DNA from: Candidatus Aenigmatarchaeota archaeon
Lineage (GTDB): Archaea > Aenigmatarchaeota > Aenigmatarchaeia > QMZS01
Direction: 5' to 3'
NCBI GenBank assembly: GCA_016932615.1
Contig: JAFGCN010000009.1
Location: forward strand, 82,167 to 146,166
Length of the DNA stretch: 64,000 nt
This document shows positions 1 to 7,854 of this stretch, piece after piece. Made by a program: the position numbers and the translations under genes. The notes below the pieces were generated by a model. That model ran no database searches. It saw only the letters and a list, made by a program, of their open reading frames with translations, and had not been told where the DNA came from. Every line of letters begins with the position of its first letter. The first letter of the stretch is position 1.

Positions 1-700
1 TTGTTCCAAGCGCCCCGATGGAGGCAAAGCAGAAGAGCGCGTAGAGGAGAATGGGAATGGAGATTCCAATAATTATGCTTTTTTTGAGGCCCTTTTTTTC
101 TCTTGACAAAATTTCGTTCATCTGAGGGATTGCAGGAAGCCCCTCGAGCGCGAATACAAGGACCCCTATGGGTAAGAGAATGTTGGCAATGCTTCCTGTA
201 GTTACGTTCGAGGGGTTGTAGAAGAAAAGCGCGCCTGCTGACATGGCCAGAAGGCAGAGCACCAGAAGCCCTGTAAGAAACCCCTCAGATTCCTCGACGC
301 CTTTTATGCCGTAGTAGGTTACAAAAGTAACTGGCACGAAAAATATGAGCTTTGCAAGGAATGGGCTAAGCCCGAAAAACTGGTTTATGACCAGGGCTGA
401 GCCGTGAATATATGCAATAAGCCCGCCGTATATTCCAAGTATCGAAAAAATGACTGCCATCTGGCTTGCCCTTTTCCCTGCGTATTTTCTGGCAAGCCCT
501 GGTAGCTGGTGGACCCCTCTTGTCCTGAGAACAACCTCCCCGAACATGAGGGCTGCGAGGGCTATTAATGCCCCCACTCCAAATATGATTGCAGTTCCGT
601 AAATGAGCCCTGTTTCTGCTATGACGGAAGGAAGCGCAAGCACTCCGGCTCCGATAATAGTACCTGCAAAAAGAAACGCCGCCTTAAGCACTTGACCCAT
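1..700 (-). CDS. Amino-acid permease, Trp/Tyr permease-like (partial, C-terminus cut by window)
   Basis: Reading the minus strand from an ATG at 698-700 gives an uninterrupted frame of 233 codons that runs off the window edge. The N-terminus MGQVLKAAFLFAGTIIGAGV, with its GTIIGAG turn in the first membrane helix, is typical of the APC-superfamily aromatic/hydroxy amino-acid permeases. About seven hydrophobic segments follow. It would import amino acids across the cytoplasmic membrane by ion coupling; the substrate cannot be told from sequence. It is divergent from the AMMECR1 gene with about 30 bases between the starts. Family assignment is by eye. Confidence 0.75.
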   Translation of the reverse strand, partial: MGQVLKAAFLFAGTIIGAGVLALPSVIAETGLIYGTAIIFGVGALIALAALMFGEVVLRTRGVHQLPGLARKYAGKRASQMAVIFSILGIYGGLIAYIHGSALVINQFFGLSPFLAKLIFFVPVTFVTYYGIKGVEESEGFLTGLLVLCLLAMSAGALFFYNPSNVTTGSIANILLPIGVLVFALEGLPAIPQMNEILSREKKGLKKSIIIGISIPILLYALFCFASIGALGT

Positions 701-730
701 AAAAGATATACTAATTCGGGTTATCTACTT

Positions 731-1354
731 ATGGCTATTTCCGTTAAGGGCGGAGAATTTCTCGTAAAGCTTTCAAGGGACTCGATAAAATACTATCTTC
801 AAAATCTTGTCCCTATGCCTCCTCCAAAAATGTTTCCCATAGAGCTTAAGGCAAAACAGGGCGCTTTTTGCACACTTCTAACTTACCCTTCGGAGAAACT
901 CCGGGGATGCATCGGAGTGATTGTCCCCGAAAAAAACCTTGTCGAGACTATTACAGGGGTGAGCTGCTCTGCAACGCAGGACCCAAGGTTTTTTCCTATG
1001 CAGGAGTTTGAGCTTGACGAGACTATAATTGAAGTTACCGTTTTGAGCCCCATGGAAAAGATAACTGTCTTCGAGCCGAGGGACTACCTTAAGGAGGTCA
1101 GCATTGGAAAGGACGGGCTTTTTATCCGATCGGGCTTTCATTCGGGGGTTTTCCTGCCGCAGGTTCCTGTCGAGCAGGGCTGGGACGTAAAGACTTACCT
1201 TTGTGAGCTTTGCCACAAGGCAGGCCTTGACAGGGATGCCTGGATTGTAAGCCCCGTCCAGATTTACCGGTTTCAGGCGCAGATTTTTGCCGAAACCGAT
1301 CCAGAGGGCAGCGTTTACGAAAAGAAGCTGGAAACAATGGGTGAAGACGAGTAG
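731..1354 (+). CDS. AMMECR1-domain protein
   Basis: The 207-residue protein carries the AMMECR1 hallmark LRGCIG at residues 57-62, followed by CSATQDPRF and later a conserved GVFLPQVPVEQGWD segment. The family often co-occurs with Memo and radical SAM partners (AmmeMemoRadiSam system), but neither partner is adjacent here. The exact reaction is unknown; the conserved Cys suggests a catalytic or nucleotide-modification role. ATG at 731 is preferred over the in-frame TTG at 692, because the latter would overlap the divergent permease start and adds no conserved residues. Confidence 0.85.
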   Translation: MAISVKGGEFLVKLSRDSIKYYLQNLVPMPPPKMFPIELKAKQGAFCTLLTYPSEKLRGCIGVIVPEKNLVETITGVSCSATQDPRFFPMQEFELDETIIEVTVLSPMEKITVFEPRDYLKEVSIGKDGLFIRSGFHSGVFLPQVPVEQGWDVKTYLCELCHKAGLDRDAWIVSPVQIYRFQAQIFAETDPEGSVYEKKLETMGEDE

Positions 1355-1495
1355 GAGGCATTTGTGGGGGCGCATATTTGGTTTTTGGAAGCACTGGCGG
1401 CAAATGGGATGCTATTTTGACTAAAATTATCTATGGGGACATAGTTACTTTGGTCAAACAAAGCGGCTATTATATCTTATCTCTATCTTGATTTT

Positions 1496-2158
1496 ATGTC
1501 CGGGAAAGTTTTGGTCTATACCGGTGACGGTGAAGGCAAGACTACTGCTGCCTTGGGCCACGCTATAAGGTTTGCTGGCTATGGAAACAAGGTTGCGATA
1601 ATTCATTTCATGAAGGGTAGAAAGACAGGGGAATACCGCTTTCTGGAGCCAAGCTCTTTGGTGGACGTATTTCTTTACGGGCCGCCTTATTTTCTTTCGA
1701 CAACCCAGTCAGTCCTGAGCGGCTGGATTGAGGGAAACCCTGATGTGCAGTTTGTGACTTCCGCAAACATTGCCCCGAGCGCGGGCGCAAAGAAGGGGGG
1801 GCGGAAAAACGGCAAAAAGGTTGCAGCAGACAAGCTTGCCTCTGACCTCAAGTCCTGCTCGTTTGATGCCCACCTCAAGAAGGCAAAAAAAGGCCTGGAG
1901 TTTGCGCTCAAAGTCATGGAAGAGAAAAAGTACAAGCTCGTGGTTCTCGATGAGATTCTTTATGCAATAAAGTTCAAGCTTCTAAAAGAAAGCGATGTCG
2001 TTTCGCTCCTGTCAAAGAGAAACGGCACTAATGTGATACTTACCGGGAGGGGAGCTTCGGAGAGAATAATTCAGCTGGCCGACCTTGTCACAAACCTGGG
2101 CGAGGAGAAGCATTATTTCAGCACTGAGAAAAAGGCGCTTATTGGCCTGGATTTCTGA
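1496..2158 (+). CDS. cobO: ATP:corrinoid adenosyltransferase, CobO/BtuR type
   Basis: The P-loop GDGEGKTTAA at residues 10-19 and the later VVLDEILYAI segment (about 149-158) are the signature of CobO/BtuR adenosyltransferases. These enzymes transfer the 5'-deoxyadenosyl group of ATP to Co(I) corrinoids. At 220 residues it is longer than usual because of a Lys/Gly-rich stretch near residues 90-127 between the nucleotide-binding halves. No other cobalamin gene is in the window, though a B12-binding radical SAM protein lies at 34-35.5 kb. A short gene follows after 14 bases, so the two may be cotranscribed. Confidence 0.85.
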   Translation: MSGKVLVYTGDGEGKTTAALGHAIRFAGYGNKVAIIHFMKGRKTGEYRFLEPSSLVDVFLYGPPYFLSTTQSVLSGWIEGNPDVQFVTSANIAPSAGAKKGGRKNGKKVAADKLASDLKSCSFDAHLKKAKKGLEFALKVMEEKKYKLVVLDEILYAIKFKLLKESDVVSLLSKRNGTNVILTGRGASERIIQLADLVTNLGEEKHYFSTEKKALIGLDF

Positions 2159-2172
2159 TAGGTTATCTTAAA

Positions 2173-2544
2173 ATGCAAAAAGCAAAATCTGCCAAAAAAA
2201 TAAATTCAGCGAAATTCAAGACAGACTTTTCAAAGTACCTCGAGCACACGGAGAAAAAATACAATGAGCAGGTCACAGTTCTTCTCAGGGCGATAGACAA
2301 GGCGGAAAAGGAAGGCGACACGGAGAAGCTGAAGGTCTCTAAAGGCATTTCTGAATCCTGGATTGCGTACTTTGATGTAGTGAAGGGTGTCCTGAAAAAG
2401 AGCGCAAAGAAGGACAAGGCGGGTCTTAAGATAGCCGCAAAGTTTCTTGATGACCAGATAAAGTTCTTCAAGCTGCTTTCAAAGGAACTCGACAAAAAAA
2501 TCAAGGAAGGAAAAGCAAATAAAATCCGAAAGTCGCTTGAGTAA
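2173..2544 (+). CDS. Helical protein of unknown function, paralogue of the gene at 20.4 kb
   Basis: I do not recognise a named family. The 123-residue, lysine-rich protein is predicted to be mostly alpha-helical. Its core aligns with the protein encoded at 20435-20815: EKKYNEQVTVLLRAIDKAE here against EKKYDYEVTVLLQAIGEAE there, then ISESWIAYFDVVK against LSITWANYFRSLK, then FLDDQIKFFKLLSKEL against FINDQVRFLEDIAWRL. The two are therefore diverged paralogues. It begins 14 bases after cobO and is probably in the same transcript. No signal peptide or membrane helix is seen. Confidence 0.7.
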   Translation: MQKAKSAKKINSAKFKTDFSKYLEHTEKKYNEQVTVLLRAIDKAEKEGDTEKLKVSKGISESWIAYFDVVKGVLKKSAKKDKAGLKIAAKFLDDQIKFFKLLSKELDKKIKEGKANKIRKSLE

Positions 2545-2635
2545 ACAGCTAAATTTCATTTTTTGTTTTGAAATTCGTTTTTGTTGTCCTGGCTTGCCGA
2601 ATCTGTCTGTTTCAGTATTTTTTCAAACCCTTATT

Positions 2636-3199
2636 ATGGCTGAAGATGCGCATATTCTGGACCTGATGTTTGAGTTGGGCCAGCTAAAGAGAATAAGTCG
2701 GAGCGGATGGCGGCTTGCAGGGATAGATTGTCCGGAAAGCGTTGCTGACCATAATTCGAGGACCATACAAATAGGATACCTTCTTGCGCTGATGGAGGGC
2801 TATGAAGACCCGGGAGAAGTTTGCGCAATTCTTGCTTTTCACGAGATTGCGGAGTGCAGGATTTGCGATATAGACAAGGTCGCAAACCGCTATGTGGATT
2901 ACGATGAGGAGGAGATTCTGGAGGACCAGGTAAGGCCACTTGGGGACATGGGAAAGGAGATTGTTGCGCTTACAAGAAAAATTCTTCGAAAGGATTGCAG
3001 GGCGGGAATAATTGCAAAGGATGCGGACTTTTTGGAAACTGCGCTTACCGCAAAGGAATATCTTGAAAAGGGCTATGATACAAAGCCCTGGATAAAGAAC
3101 TCGCTTGGCCGGCTTCAGACCCGCTCGGCCATTCGGCTCGGGCAGGCGCTGCCGGAAGTTTCATCGACCGACTGGTGGCAGGGCTTAAAGAAGCTTTGA
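2636..3199 (+). CDS. HD-domain phosphohydrolase-like protein (HDDC2/YfbR-like) with HE in place of HD
   Basis: The sequence has the order SVADHNSRT, then AFHEIAECRICD, then KDADFLE, matching the first His, the central His-Asp pair and the last Asp of HDDC2/YfbR-type deoxynucleotide phosphohydrolases. Here the central pair reads His-Glu. Glu can still ligand a metal, so activity is possible but altered. The ATG at 2636 gives 188 residues and matches the family start; the in-frame start at 2537 would overlap the upstream gene and adds a non-conserved stretch. Likely role is dNMP hydrolysis or nucleotide-pool cleaning in the cytoplasm. Confidence 0.75.
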   Translation: MAEDAHILDLMFELGQLKRISRSGWRLAGIDCPESVADHNSRTIQIGYLLALMEGYEDPGEVCAILAFHEIAECRICDIDKVANRYVDYDEEEILEDQVRPLGDMGKEIVALTRKILRKDCRAGIIAKDADFLETALTAKEYLEKGYDTKPWIKNSLGRLQTRSAIRLGQALPEVSSTDWWQGLKKL

Positions 3200-3233
3200 A
3201 ACTCCATCGCTTCCCTAGTAATCTATATAAGCT

Positions 3234-3794
3234 ATGATTATGGACGCGATAATCTTGATACCACTGGCGATTCTTGGGCTTGTGCTGCTGATTGGCATCT
3301 ATTATTTCAACCGGATAATCGGGCTTGAAAACACAATTGACAACGCATGGGCACAGATTGACGTGCAGCTTAAGAGGCGGGCTGAGCTTATTCCAAACCT
3401 CATGGAAACGGTCAAGGGCTACATGAAGCACGAGCGGGAGGTCCTTGAGAATGTGACAAAGGCAAGGTCTGCGCTTATGACTGCAAAAACTCCAAAGGCC
3501 CAGATGGAGGCAGACGGGATGCTTACTGGCGCTCTGAAATCGCTTTTTGCGGTTGCAGAAAACTACCCTAAACTTCAGGCCAGCCAGAACTTCCTTCAGC
3601 TTCAGGACGAGCTTACCAGCACCGAGAACAAGATTGCCTTTTCCAGGCAGCACTTCAATGATACGGTCCTTGTCTTCAACAACATGGTCGAGACAATCCC
3701 CGGCAACATTTTTGCCGCCCTGATGAAAAAGAAGGAAAAGGAGATGCTGAAGATTGAGGAAGCTGAAAGAAAGGCGCCAAAAGTCAAATTTTAG
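3234..3794 (+). CDS. lemA: LemA family protein
   Basis: A single N-terminal membrane helix (about residues 4-24) is followed by IIGLENTIDNAWAQIDVQLK and RRAELIPNLMETVKGYMKHE, the defining LemA segment. The rest is a long helical domain. LemA proteins are membrane-anchored with an extracytoplasmic helical bundle and are repeatedly found beside HtpX, as here (gene at 3857). A role in membrane stress or quality control with HtpX is the usual inference. A TATA-like CTATATAAG lies just before the start. A second ATG six bases downstream is an equally possible start. Confidence 0.9.
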   Translation: MIMDAIILIPLAILGLVLLIGIYYFNRIIGLENTIDNAWAQIDVQLKRRAELIPNLMETVKGYMKHEREVLENVTKARSALMTAKTPKAQMEADGMLTGALKSLFAVAENYPKLQASQNFLQLQDELTSTENKIAFSRQHFNDTVLVFNNMVETIPGNIFAALMKKKEKEMLKIEEAERKAPKVKF

Positions 3795-3856
3795 TGTTTT
3801 TGTTTGTTTCTGTTTTTTGATTTACAAGCCCCTCCTATTTTGTAAATAGTTAGATT

Positions 3857-4756
3857 ATGGCTCAGAAGGTTTTGCTTGAGGACCAGATTTCAAGAAACAA
3901 GCAGAAGACCGTTTTGATTTGCCTGTTTATGCTGGGGCTTATGTTTGCGCTTGTCTTTTCCATTGCCTGGGTCTGGGGAGTCCCGACTGAGCTTGCGGCA
4001 TTAATTGCATTTCCGGTCGCCCTTTTTTACGTGCTCATGTCCTACAGCTTCTCAGTCCAGTCAGTAATAGCCGCGACAAAGGCAAGGCCGGCAGACCCGA
4101 AAGTCAGGGCTGAAAAGCTGCTCATATATAAGGTTGAAGAGATTGCAATAGCTTCAGGAATGCCAAAGCCGAAAGTTTACATTCAGGACTCAAAAGACAT
4201 CAATGCTTTTGCCACGGGGAAAAATCCGGATGAAAGCGTAATCTGCGTTACGACAGGCGCCCTTGAGCAGCTTAAAGGAGAAGAGCTGGAGGGCGTTATC
4301 GCGCACGAGATGTCGCATATAATGAATAGGGATATTCTGCTTGCTACCGTTACTATTGGAGTTGTCGGGGCAATTGCGCTTATCTCGGAGATTCTTTTAA
4401 GGTCATTTATCTGGGGCGGAGGAAATTCGGACAGGAACAAGGGAAGCGGGGCTTTGATATTGGTAGGGATTCTCTTTGCAATTCTTGCCCCGATTTTTGC
4501 TAAGCTCACGTACCTTGCCATTTCCAGAAACAGGGAATACCTGGCAGACGCAAGCGGAGCGCGCCTTTCGAGAAACCCGGAGGGATTGGCAAAAGCACTT
4601 GAAAAGATAAAGGCAGACCTGCCGGACCACCCCGTGGGGTCAAAAACCGCCGCGTCTCTATACATTGCAAACCCGTTTTTGGGGAGAAATGTCTCCAGCA
4701 TATGGGCGACCCACCCGCCTATCGATGAGCGGATTAAGCGGCTACGGGAGATGTAA
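3857..4756 (+). CDS. htpX: Membrane metalloprotease HtpX (M48 family)
   Basis: The zinc-binding motif HEMSH lies at residues 150-154 and the third ligand Glu at about 227 within NREYLADASGARL. Two hydrophobic segments lie near the N-terminus (about 17-70) and two more flank the region after the active site (about 165-220), giving the usual HtpX topology. The length of 299 residues is normal. HtpX cleaves misfolded membrane proteins on the cytoplasmic side. The upstream lemA gene supports a shared membrane quality-control role. Confidence 0.95.
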   Translation: MAQKVLLEDQISRNKQKTVLICLFMLGLMFALVFSIAWVWGVPTELAALIAFPVALFYVLMSYSFSVQSVIAATKARPADPKVRAEKLLIYKVEEIAIASGMPKPKVYIQDSKDINAFATGKNPDESVICVTTGALEQLKGEELEGVIAHEMSHIMNRDILLATVTIGVVGAIALISEILLRSFIWGGGNSDRNKGSGALILVGILFAILAPIFAKLTYLAISRNREYLADASGARLSRNPEGLAKALEKIKADLPDHPVGSKTAASLYIANPFLGRNVSSIWATHPPIDERIKRLREM

Positions 4757-4802
4757 ATTGTAACTAAAAAGTAGTATAAATACTACCGAAGAGTATAGAT
4801 TT

Positions 4803-5600
4803 ATGGCAGGTATCTTCAAATCGCCTTTTGGGGCGAAAGGGGCAAAGGAGTGGTTTTTTGATATAATAACCCACCAGAATGACTTTAAAATCGGGCCGGA
4901 TTCGGTTATAAAGCATTACGGCTCGGCGCGCACCCGGGCTGGGCATAGGATGGTTACTTTAGTTCCCCTTATGACCTATGAGCATAGCTCTCCCTATGAG
5001 AGGTGCTCTAATGAAGAATATGTTCTGAGGTATCTTAGCGGTATGGGCGTTCCGGTTCCAAGGGTTATCGGCTGCGGCCCGGATTATTTGGAGATGAATA
5101 AAATAGAGGGATTACCTTTGTCAAAGGTTTATCCAAACCCAAATGTCAGCCGTGAAGATAAGCTCCAGATTACCAGTAATGCTGGTGAATTAGTCAGAAA
5201 AATGCACGACGCAGGCATAGTTCACGGAGACCTATTTGCAAGGCAGATTATGGTTGAATGCCCGGAACTTGAAGATGGGAAACTTCCGGAGAATTTGGGC
5301 GAAAGCAAGCTGCACCTTATTGATTTTGAGCTTGTGCCTAAAAAGTTTGGCCCAGAGGGGCGCGCTATCGACAACATATTCTACACGCTTACCGCTTCAT
5401 GCTATTCAGGGATTCCATTTAGGGAGGTAAGAAGTAAATATGAGGAGGGCTATGGTTCTGGGGTTGATTCGAGCTTTTTTGACCAGGCTCTCCAGGCAAA
5501 TACCTGTTTTATGGCACTAGGCATATCTCCAAGGTCGATGTCAGGCAATTACTGGGCCATGAGGGGTGATTTCCTTTCAGAAAGGGCGGCAGGCATTTAG
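4803..5600 (+). CDS. Protein-kinase-like (RIO/Bud32/LPS-kinase-type) protein with altered catalytic motifs
   Basis: A kinase catalytic loop reads HGDLFARQIM at residues 141-150, and a metal-binding motif reads LIDFE at 172-176. The usual Asn five residues after the catalytic Asp is Gln here (Q148), and DFG reads DFE. An N-lobe lysine candidate is K37 in SVIKHYG. The fold should bind ATP, but activity and substrate are uncertain. It is preceded by a TATA-rich stretch (agtagtataaatact) about 25 bases upstream of the ATG, suggesting a leaderless transcript. It is distinct from the true Bud32 at 12.4 kb. Confidence 0.6.
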   Translation: MAGIFKSPFGAKGAKEWFFDIITHQNDFKIGPDSVIKHYGSARTRAGHRMVTLVPLMTYEHSSPYERCSNEEYVLRYLSGMGVPVPRVIGCGPDYLEMNKIEGLPLSKVYPNPNVSREDKLQITSNAGELVRKMHDAGIVHGDLFARQIMVECPELEDGKLPENLGESKLHLIDFELVPKKFGPEGRAIDNIFYTLTASCYSGIPFREVRSKYEEGYGSGVDSSFFDQALQANTCFMALGISPRSMSGNYWAMRGDFLSERAAGI

Positions 5601-5655
5601 AGAGGTAACTTTTATTGATTAACCATTTAATTTATGGACCAGTAGCTCAGCTTGG

Positions 5656-5691
5656 AAGCCGACTTTAGGTACTCCCTTCGCGGCTGAGAAG
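5656..5691 (+). other. Intron 1 of tRNA-Ile, in the D-loop (36 bases)
   Basis: It lies between GCTTGG and TTAGAGC of the D-arm. An internal stem AGCCG/CGGCT closes most of it. It is presumably removed by the archaeal splicing endonuclease at a relaxed bulge-helix-bulge; the boundary is inferred from restoring a 10-base D-loop. Confidence 0.75.
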
Positions 5692-5726
5692 TTAGAGCGC
5701 TACGCTGATAACGTAGAGGTCGCAAG

Positions 5727-5873
5727 TGAAGCTTTCCTTCAGCGAAAGAACCCTCATTCCGAAAGGAATGGGGCCTCATTTGCTTTGCAAATGAAGGAAG
5801 CTCCAGGACCAAAAGAAAGCGAAACTGCCTGCTTTGCAGGCAGAAGTAACCTTCCAAGGCCCGCATCTGCGAA
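5727..5873 (+). other. Intron 2 of tRNA-Ile, at the T-stem/T-loop junction (147 bases)
   Basis: The insertion sits between T-stem GCAAG and loop TTCAAAT. Exon bases CGCA can pair with intron bases TGCG near the 3' end, giving a relaxed bulge-helix-bulge. It contains several hairpins (CATTCC/GGAATG, CATTTGC/GCAAATG, GCCTGC/GCAGGC). Bases 5798-5819 are identical to the corresponding block in the tRNA-Asp intron (13984-14005, minus strand). Both introns start with TGAAGCTTT. No obvious C/D-box pair was found. Confidence 0.8.
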
Positions 5874-5907
5874 TTCAAATCTTGTCTGGTCCATTATATT
5901 TTAATAT

Positions 5908-5920
5908 TGGCTGAAAGCCA
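5908..5920. repeat. Short intergenic hairpin TGGCT-GAA-AGCCA
   Basis: This is a perfect 5-bp stem with a triloop, downstream of tRNA-Ile. An equivalent hairpin with loop AAA occurs at 18731-18743, and a related GTGGCTAATGGC motif occurs near 25663. It may be a terminator or processing signal; the function is unknown. Confidence 0.35.
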
Positions 5921-5980
5921 TCTTGATCTAACCGGGATATTGCGGGGTCCACTATTTCTTTTTAAAAAACTTGTGTTGTT

Positions 5981-6292
5981 ATGGCAGAATTTGGAAAAAT
6001 CCAGAAGATTATAGACGAAAAGAAGATTGGCCCAGGCGAAAGCGATTACCATACTCAGAGGGGGCTTGAAAATGGAGGCAAGATAAGGGTTCTTTTGCTA
6101 AAAGGCGAAAAGGAAGCCCATGTCGAGTATATCTGTCCCTATTGCGGCTTTTATGAGTACACAAAAAAGCCCTTCAAAAGGCCATTTTCGGTAAAGTGCG
6201 CTGGCTGCGATCGGCAGGTTAGGGTCCAGCGGCTCAAGTACCTGGCCGACAAGGCAAGAAAAGCTGCTGAAGGGCAGATTGAGGAAGAATAG
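5981..6292 (+). CDS. Small archaeal zinc-ribbon protein of unknown function
   Basis: The 103-residue protein has two CxxC-type pairs, CPYC and CAGC, about 25 residues apart, forming a single zinc ribbon in the middle to C-terminal part. The chain is basic, and the end is charged (AAEGQIEEE). Such small ribbons in archaea usually bind nucleic acid or act in translation or transcription complexes, but no specific function can be given. The gene stands alone between tRNA-Ile and a hypothetical gene. Confidence 0.7.
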   Translation: MAEFGKIQKIIDEKKIGPGESDYHTQRGLENGGKIRVLLLKGEKEAHVEYICPYCGFYEYTKKPFKRPFSVKCAGCDRQVRVQRLKYLADKARKAAEGQIEEE

Positions 6293-6366
6293 CGTCCAGG
6301 AAAGGTTATTTCGGCAAAGGACGGATTTTTTATTGAAGGATAATATCTTTTTGTTTTGGAGTAATT

Positions 6367-7245
6367 ATGTCTATACTTTCCAAGCCAGTTGAAGTGACCA
6401 TATATCCTCAGGATATACTGAGACTCCCTCAGGTTGCTGATTTTATTGGGGGTCAGGAGGAAGAGCTTCTAAGGATTGCCAAGTCTTTGGGGAGGGACGC
6501 TCTAGCAATAAGGACAGATGTAGCCCTTTTGTCGGGATTGCTTGTGCTTGAAACCCGTTCCCGTGAGGAATCAGAGCCGGTTCTGTCGGCAGATATATTT
6601 TCCGGTGCACCCAACCAGGATCTTTATGTTGTAAGAGCATCTATTTCGGGAATTTTGGACCCTGGAGGCCAGATTTATAAATGGGGCGAAAAGTCCCCGG
6701 AATATTGCAGCGTTTATCTTTATCCTTTGCTAAGGGGAGAGGGTGTTGAGGTAAAGAGCTTGCCCGTTGATAATTTTGGGCTGTTCGAGCCCCCATTTTA
6801 TGCGGGCTGCAATTTTTCACGGGGCAATCTTTTGGCAGACTGCATTGTGGGTAATGCTGAAGCATTGGAGTCTGGATTGCCTGGCTATAGGCAGTATGTT
6901 GAGAAAAATCGCAGGGATTTTTTGGGTTCAGAACTTCCTGCCTGTGGCTCTATTTTCAAGGGCAAGTGCCGGTACCTTGTGGGGCTCTCTCGTCTATTGG
7001 GACCGGATTCTGGAGATGAGGTATATGTTCTTCAAGACCAGGGTGACCTTATCGGCCTTGCAAAGTCAGTTGAGATTGCGCGTCTTGCCAAGACTTATCC
7101 CGGAAAGAGTTACGAACTTGAGGAACTTGCGAAAAAAAGGGCAGATGTTTTTCTTTCTGGGTTCAGGAAGGTTCAGAAATCGGCTCTAAGAGAGGTAAGA
7201 GATGCTTGGAGGAAAAGCACGGACGAAATGCTTATTTACGGCTGA
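6367..7245 (+). CDS. Hypothetical protein, 292 residues
   Basis: No family recognised. It is a soluble protein without signal peptide or membrane helices. The N-terminal half contains an acidic helix (GGQEEELLRIAKSLGRDALA), the middle has a few cysteines, and the C-terminal 60 residues form a charged helix (YELEELAKKRADVFLSG). Codon use matches the neighbouring core genes, so recent transfer is not suggested. It ends exactly where the convergent adk gene ends. Confidence 0.65.
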   Translation: MSILSKPVEVTIYPQDILRLPQVADFIGGQEEELLRIAKSLGRDALAIRTDVALLSGLLVLETRSREESEPVLSADIFSGAPNQDLYVVRASISGILDPGGQIYKWGEKSPEYCSVYLYPLLRGEGVEVKSLPVDNFGLFEPPFYAGCNFSRGNLLADCIVGNAEALESGLPGYRQYVEKNRRDFLGSELPACGSIFKGKCRYLVGLSRLLGPDSGDEVYVLQDQGDLIGLAKSVEIARLAKTYPGKSYELEELAKKRADVFLSGFRKVQKSALREVRDAWRKSTDEMLIYG

Positions 7246-7854
7246 CTATCGGTTTATTCCGGCCCTTACTTCCTCCATTATGCCTTCTATCTCCTTTTCA
7301 CCATTGATGGTAAGCAGCTGGTCATTGTAGTGGTCTAGAACGGGCTTTGTCTGCCGGTTGAAGGTGTCAATTCGCCCAAGGATTATCGCTTCCTTGTCAT
7401 CCTCTCTCTGAAATAGCTCTCCTCCGCACTCGCATTTGCCTGGCTTAGGCGGCGGGAGAGTTACCAGGTTGTAGATTTTGCCGCATTTTGAGCAGACCCT
7501 CCGGTTTGTCATTCTCTGGATTATCTTGTCGTTTCCGGTTTCAAGATATATGACCTGCCCGACCTCTTTTCCATCGTTTTTCAGGAACTGGTCAAGAAGC
7601 TTTGCCTGCGCGAGGTTTCTGGGGTAGCCGTCAAGAATATAATTGTCTTTGCCTTTTATCGCCCGCTCGACGACTCTGGCTACCAGTTCATCAGGCAAGA
7701 GCCGTCCGGAAACAAGGTATTTTCTAATCTCCTCGTCGTTTAGCTCCCTGAAAAGGTCTCCGCTGGAGATGTGCTCAAGCTGAAACTCCGCCTTCATCCT
7801 GCTTGCGGTAGTGCCTTTGCCTGATGCGGGAGGACCGATGATGAGGTAAATCAT
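7246..7854 (-). CDS. adk: Adenylate kinase with zinc-binding lid
   Basis: The P-loop GPPASGKGTT lies at residues 7-16, DGYPRN in the NMP-binding core at about 75-80, and the lid carries CSKC (121-124) and CEC (141-143), a zinc-finger lid. At 202 residues this is a bacterial-type (long) adenylate kinase, a type also found in many DPANN genomes. It interconverts ATP+AMP and 2 ADP in the cytoplasm. It overlaps the upstream nac gene by four bases, so the two are translationally coupled. Confidence 0.95.
   Translation of the reverse strand: MIYLIIGPPASGKGTTASRMKAEFQLEHISSGDLFRELNDEEIRKYLVSGRLLPDELVARVVERAIKGKDNYILDGYPRNLAQAKLLDQFLKNDGKEVGQVIYLETGNDKIIQRMTNRRVCSKCGKIYNLVTLPPPKPGKCECGGELFQREDDKEAIILGRIDTFNRQTKPVLDHYNDQLLTINGEKEIEGIMEEVRAGINR

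Larger units (their letters stand above)
5636..5893 (+). tRNA. trnI: tRNA-Ile(GAU) with two introns (D-loop and T-arm)
   Basis: The acceptor strands GGACCAG (5636-5642) and CTGGTCC (5886-5892) pair fully, with A5893 as discriminator; CCA is not encoded. The D-stem is GCTC/GAGC. The anticodon arm is 5700-5716 with anticodon GAT at 5707-5709. The T-stem is GCAAG (5722-5726) with CTTGT (5881-5885) around the loop TTCAAAT (5874-5880). Removing 5656-5691 from the D-loop and 5727-5873 from the T-stem/T-loop junction leaves a normal 75-base tRNA. Exact splice positions could shift by a base or two. Confidence 0.9.

Noticed and set aside
3045..3653. 202-residue minus-strand frame over lemA
   Set aside because: It is antisense to the HD-domain and LemA genes, which have recognisable motifs.
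5727..5873. Group I intron or C/D-box guide RNA in the tRNA-Ile T-arm intron
   Set aside because: At 147 bases it is too short for a group I core, and no RUGAUGA/CUGA box pair in suitable spacing was found. A splicing-endonuclease intron is more likely.
5627..5878. 83-residue minus-strand frame across tRNA-Ile
   Set aside because: It covers the tRNA gene and its introns; the tRNA explains the sequence fully.
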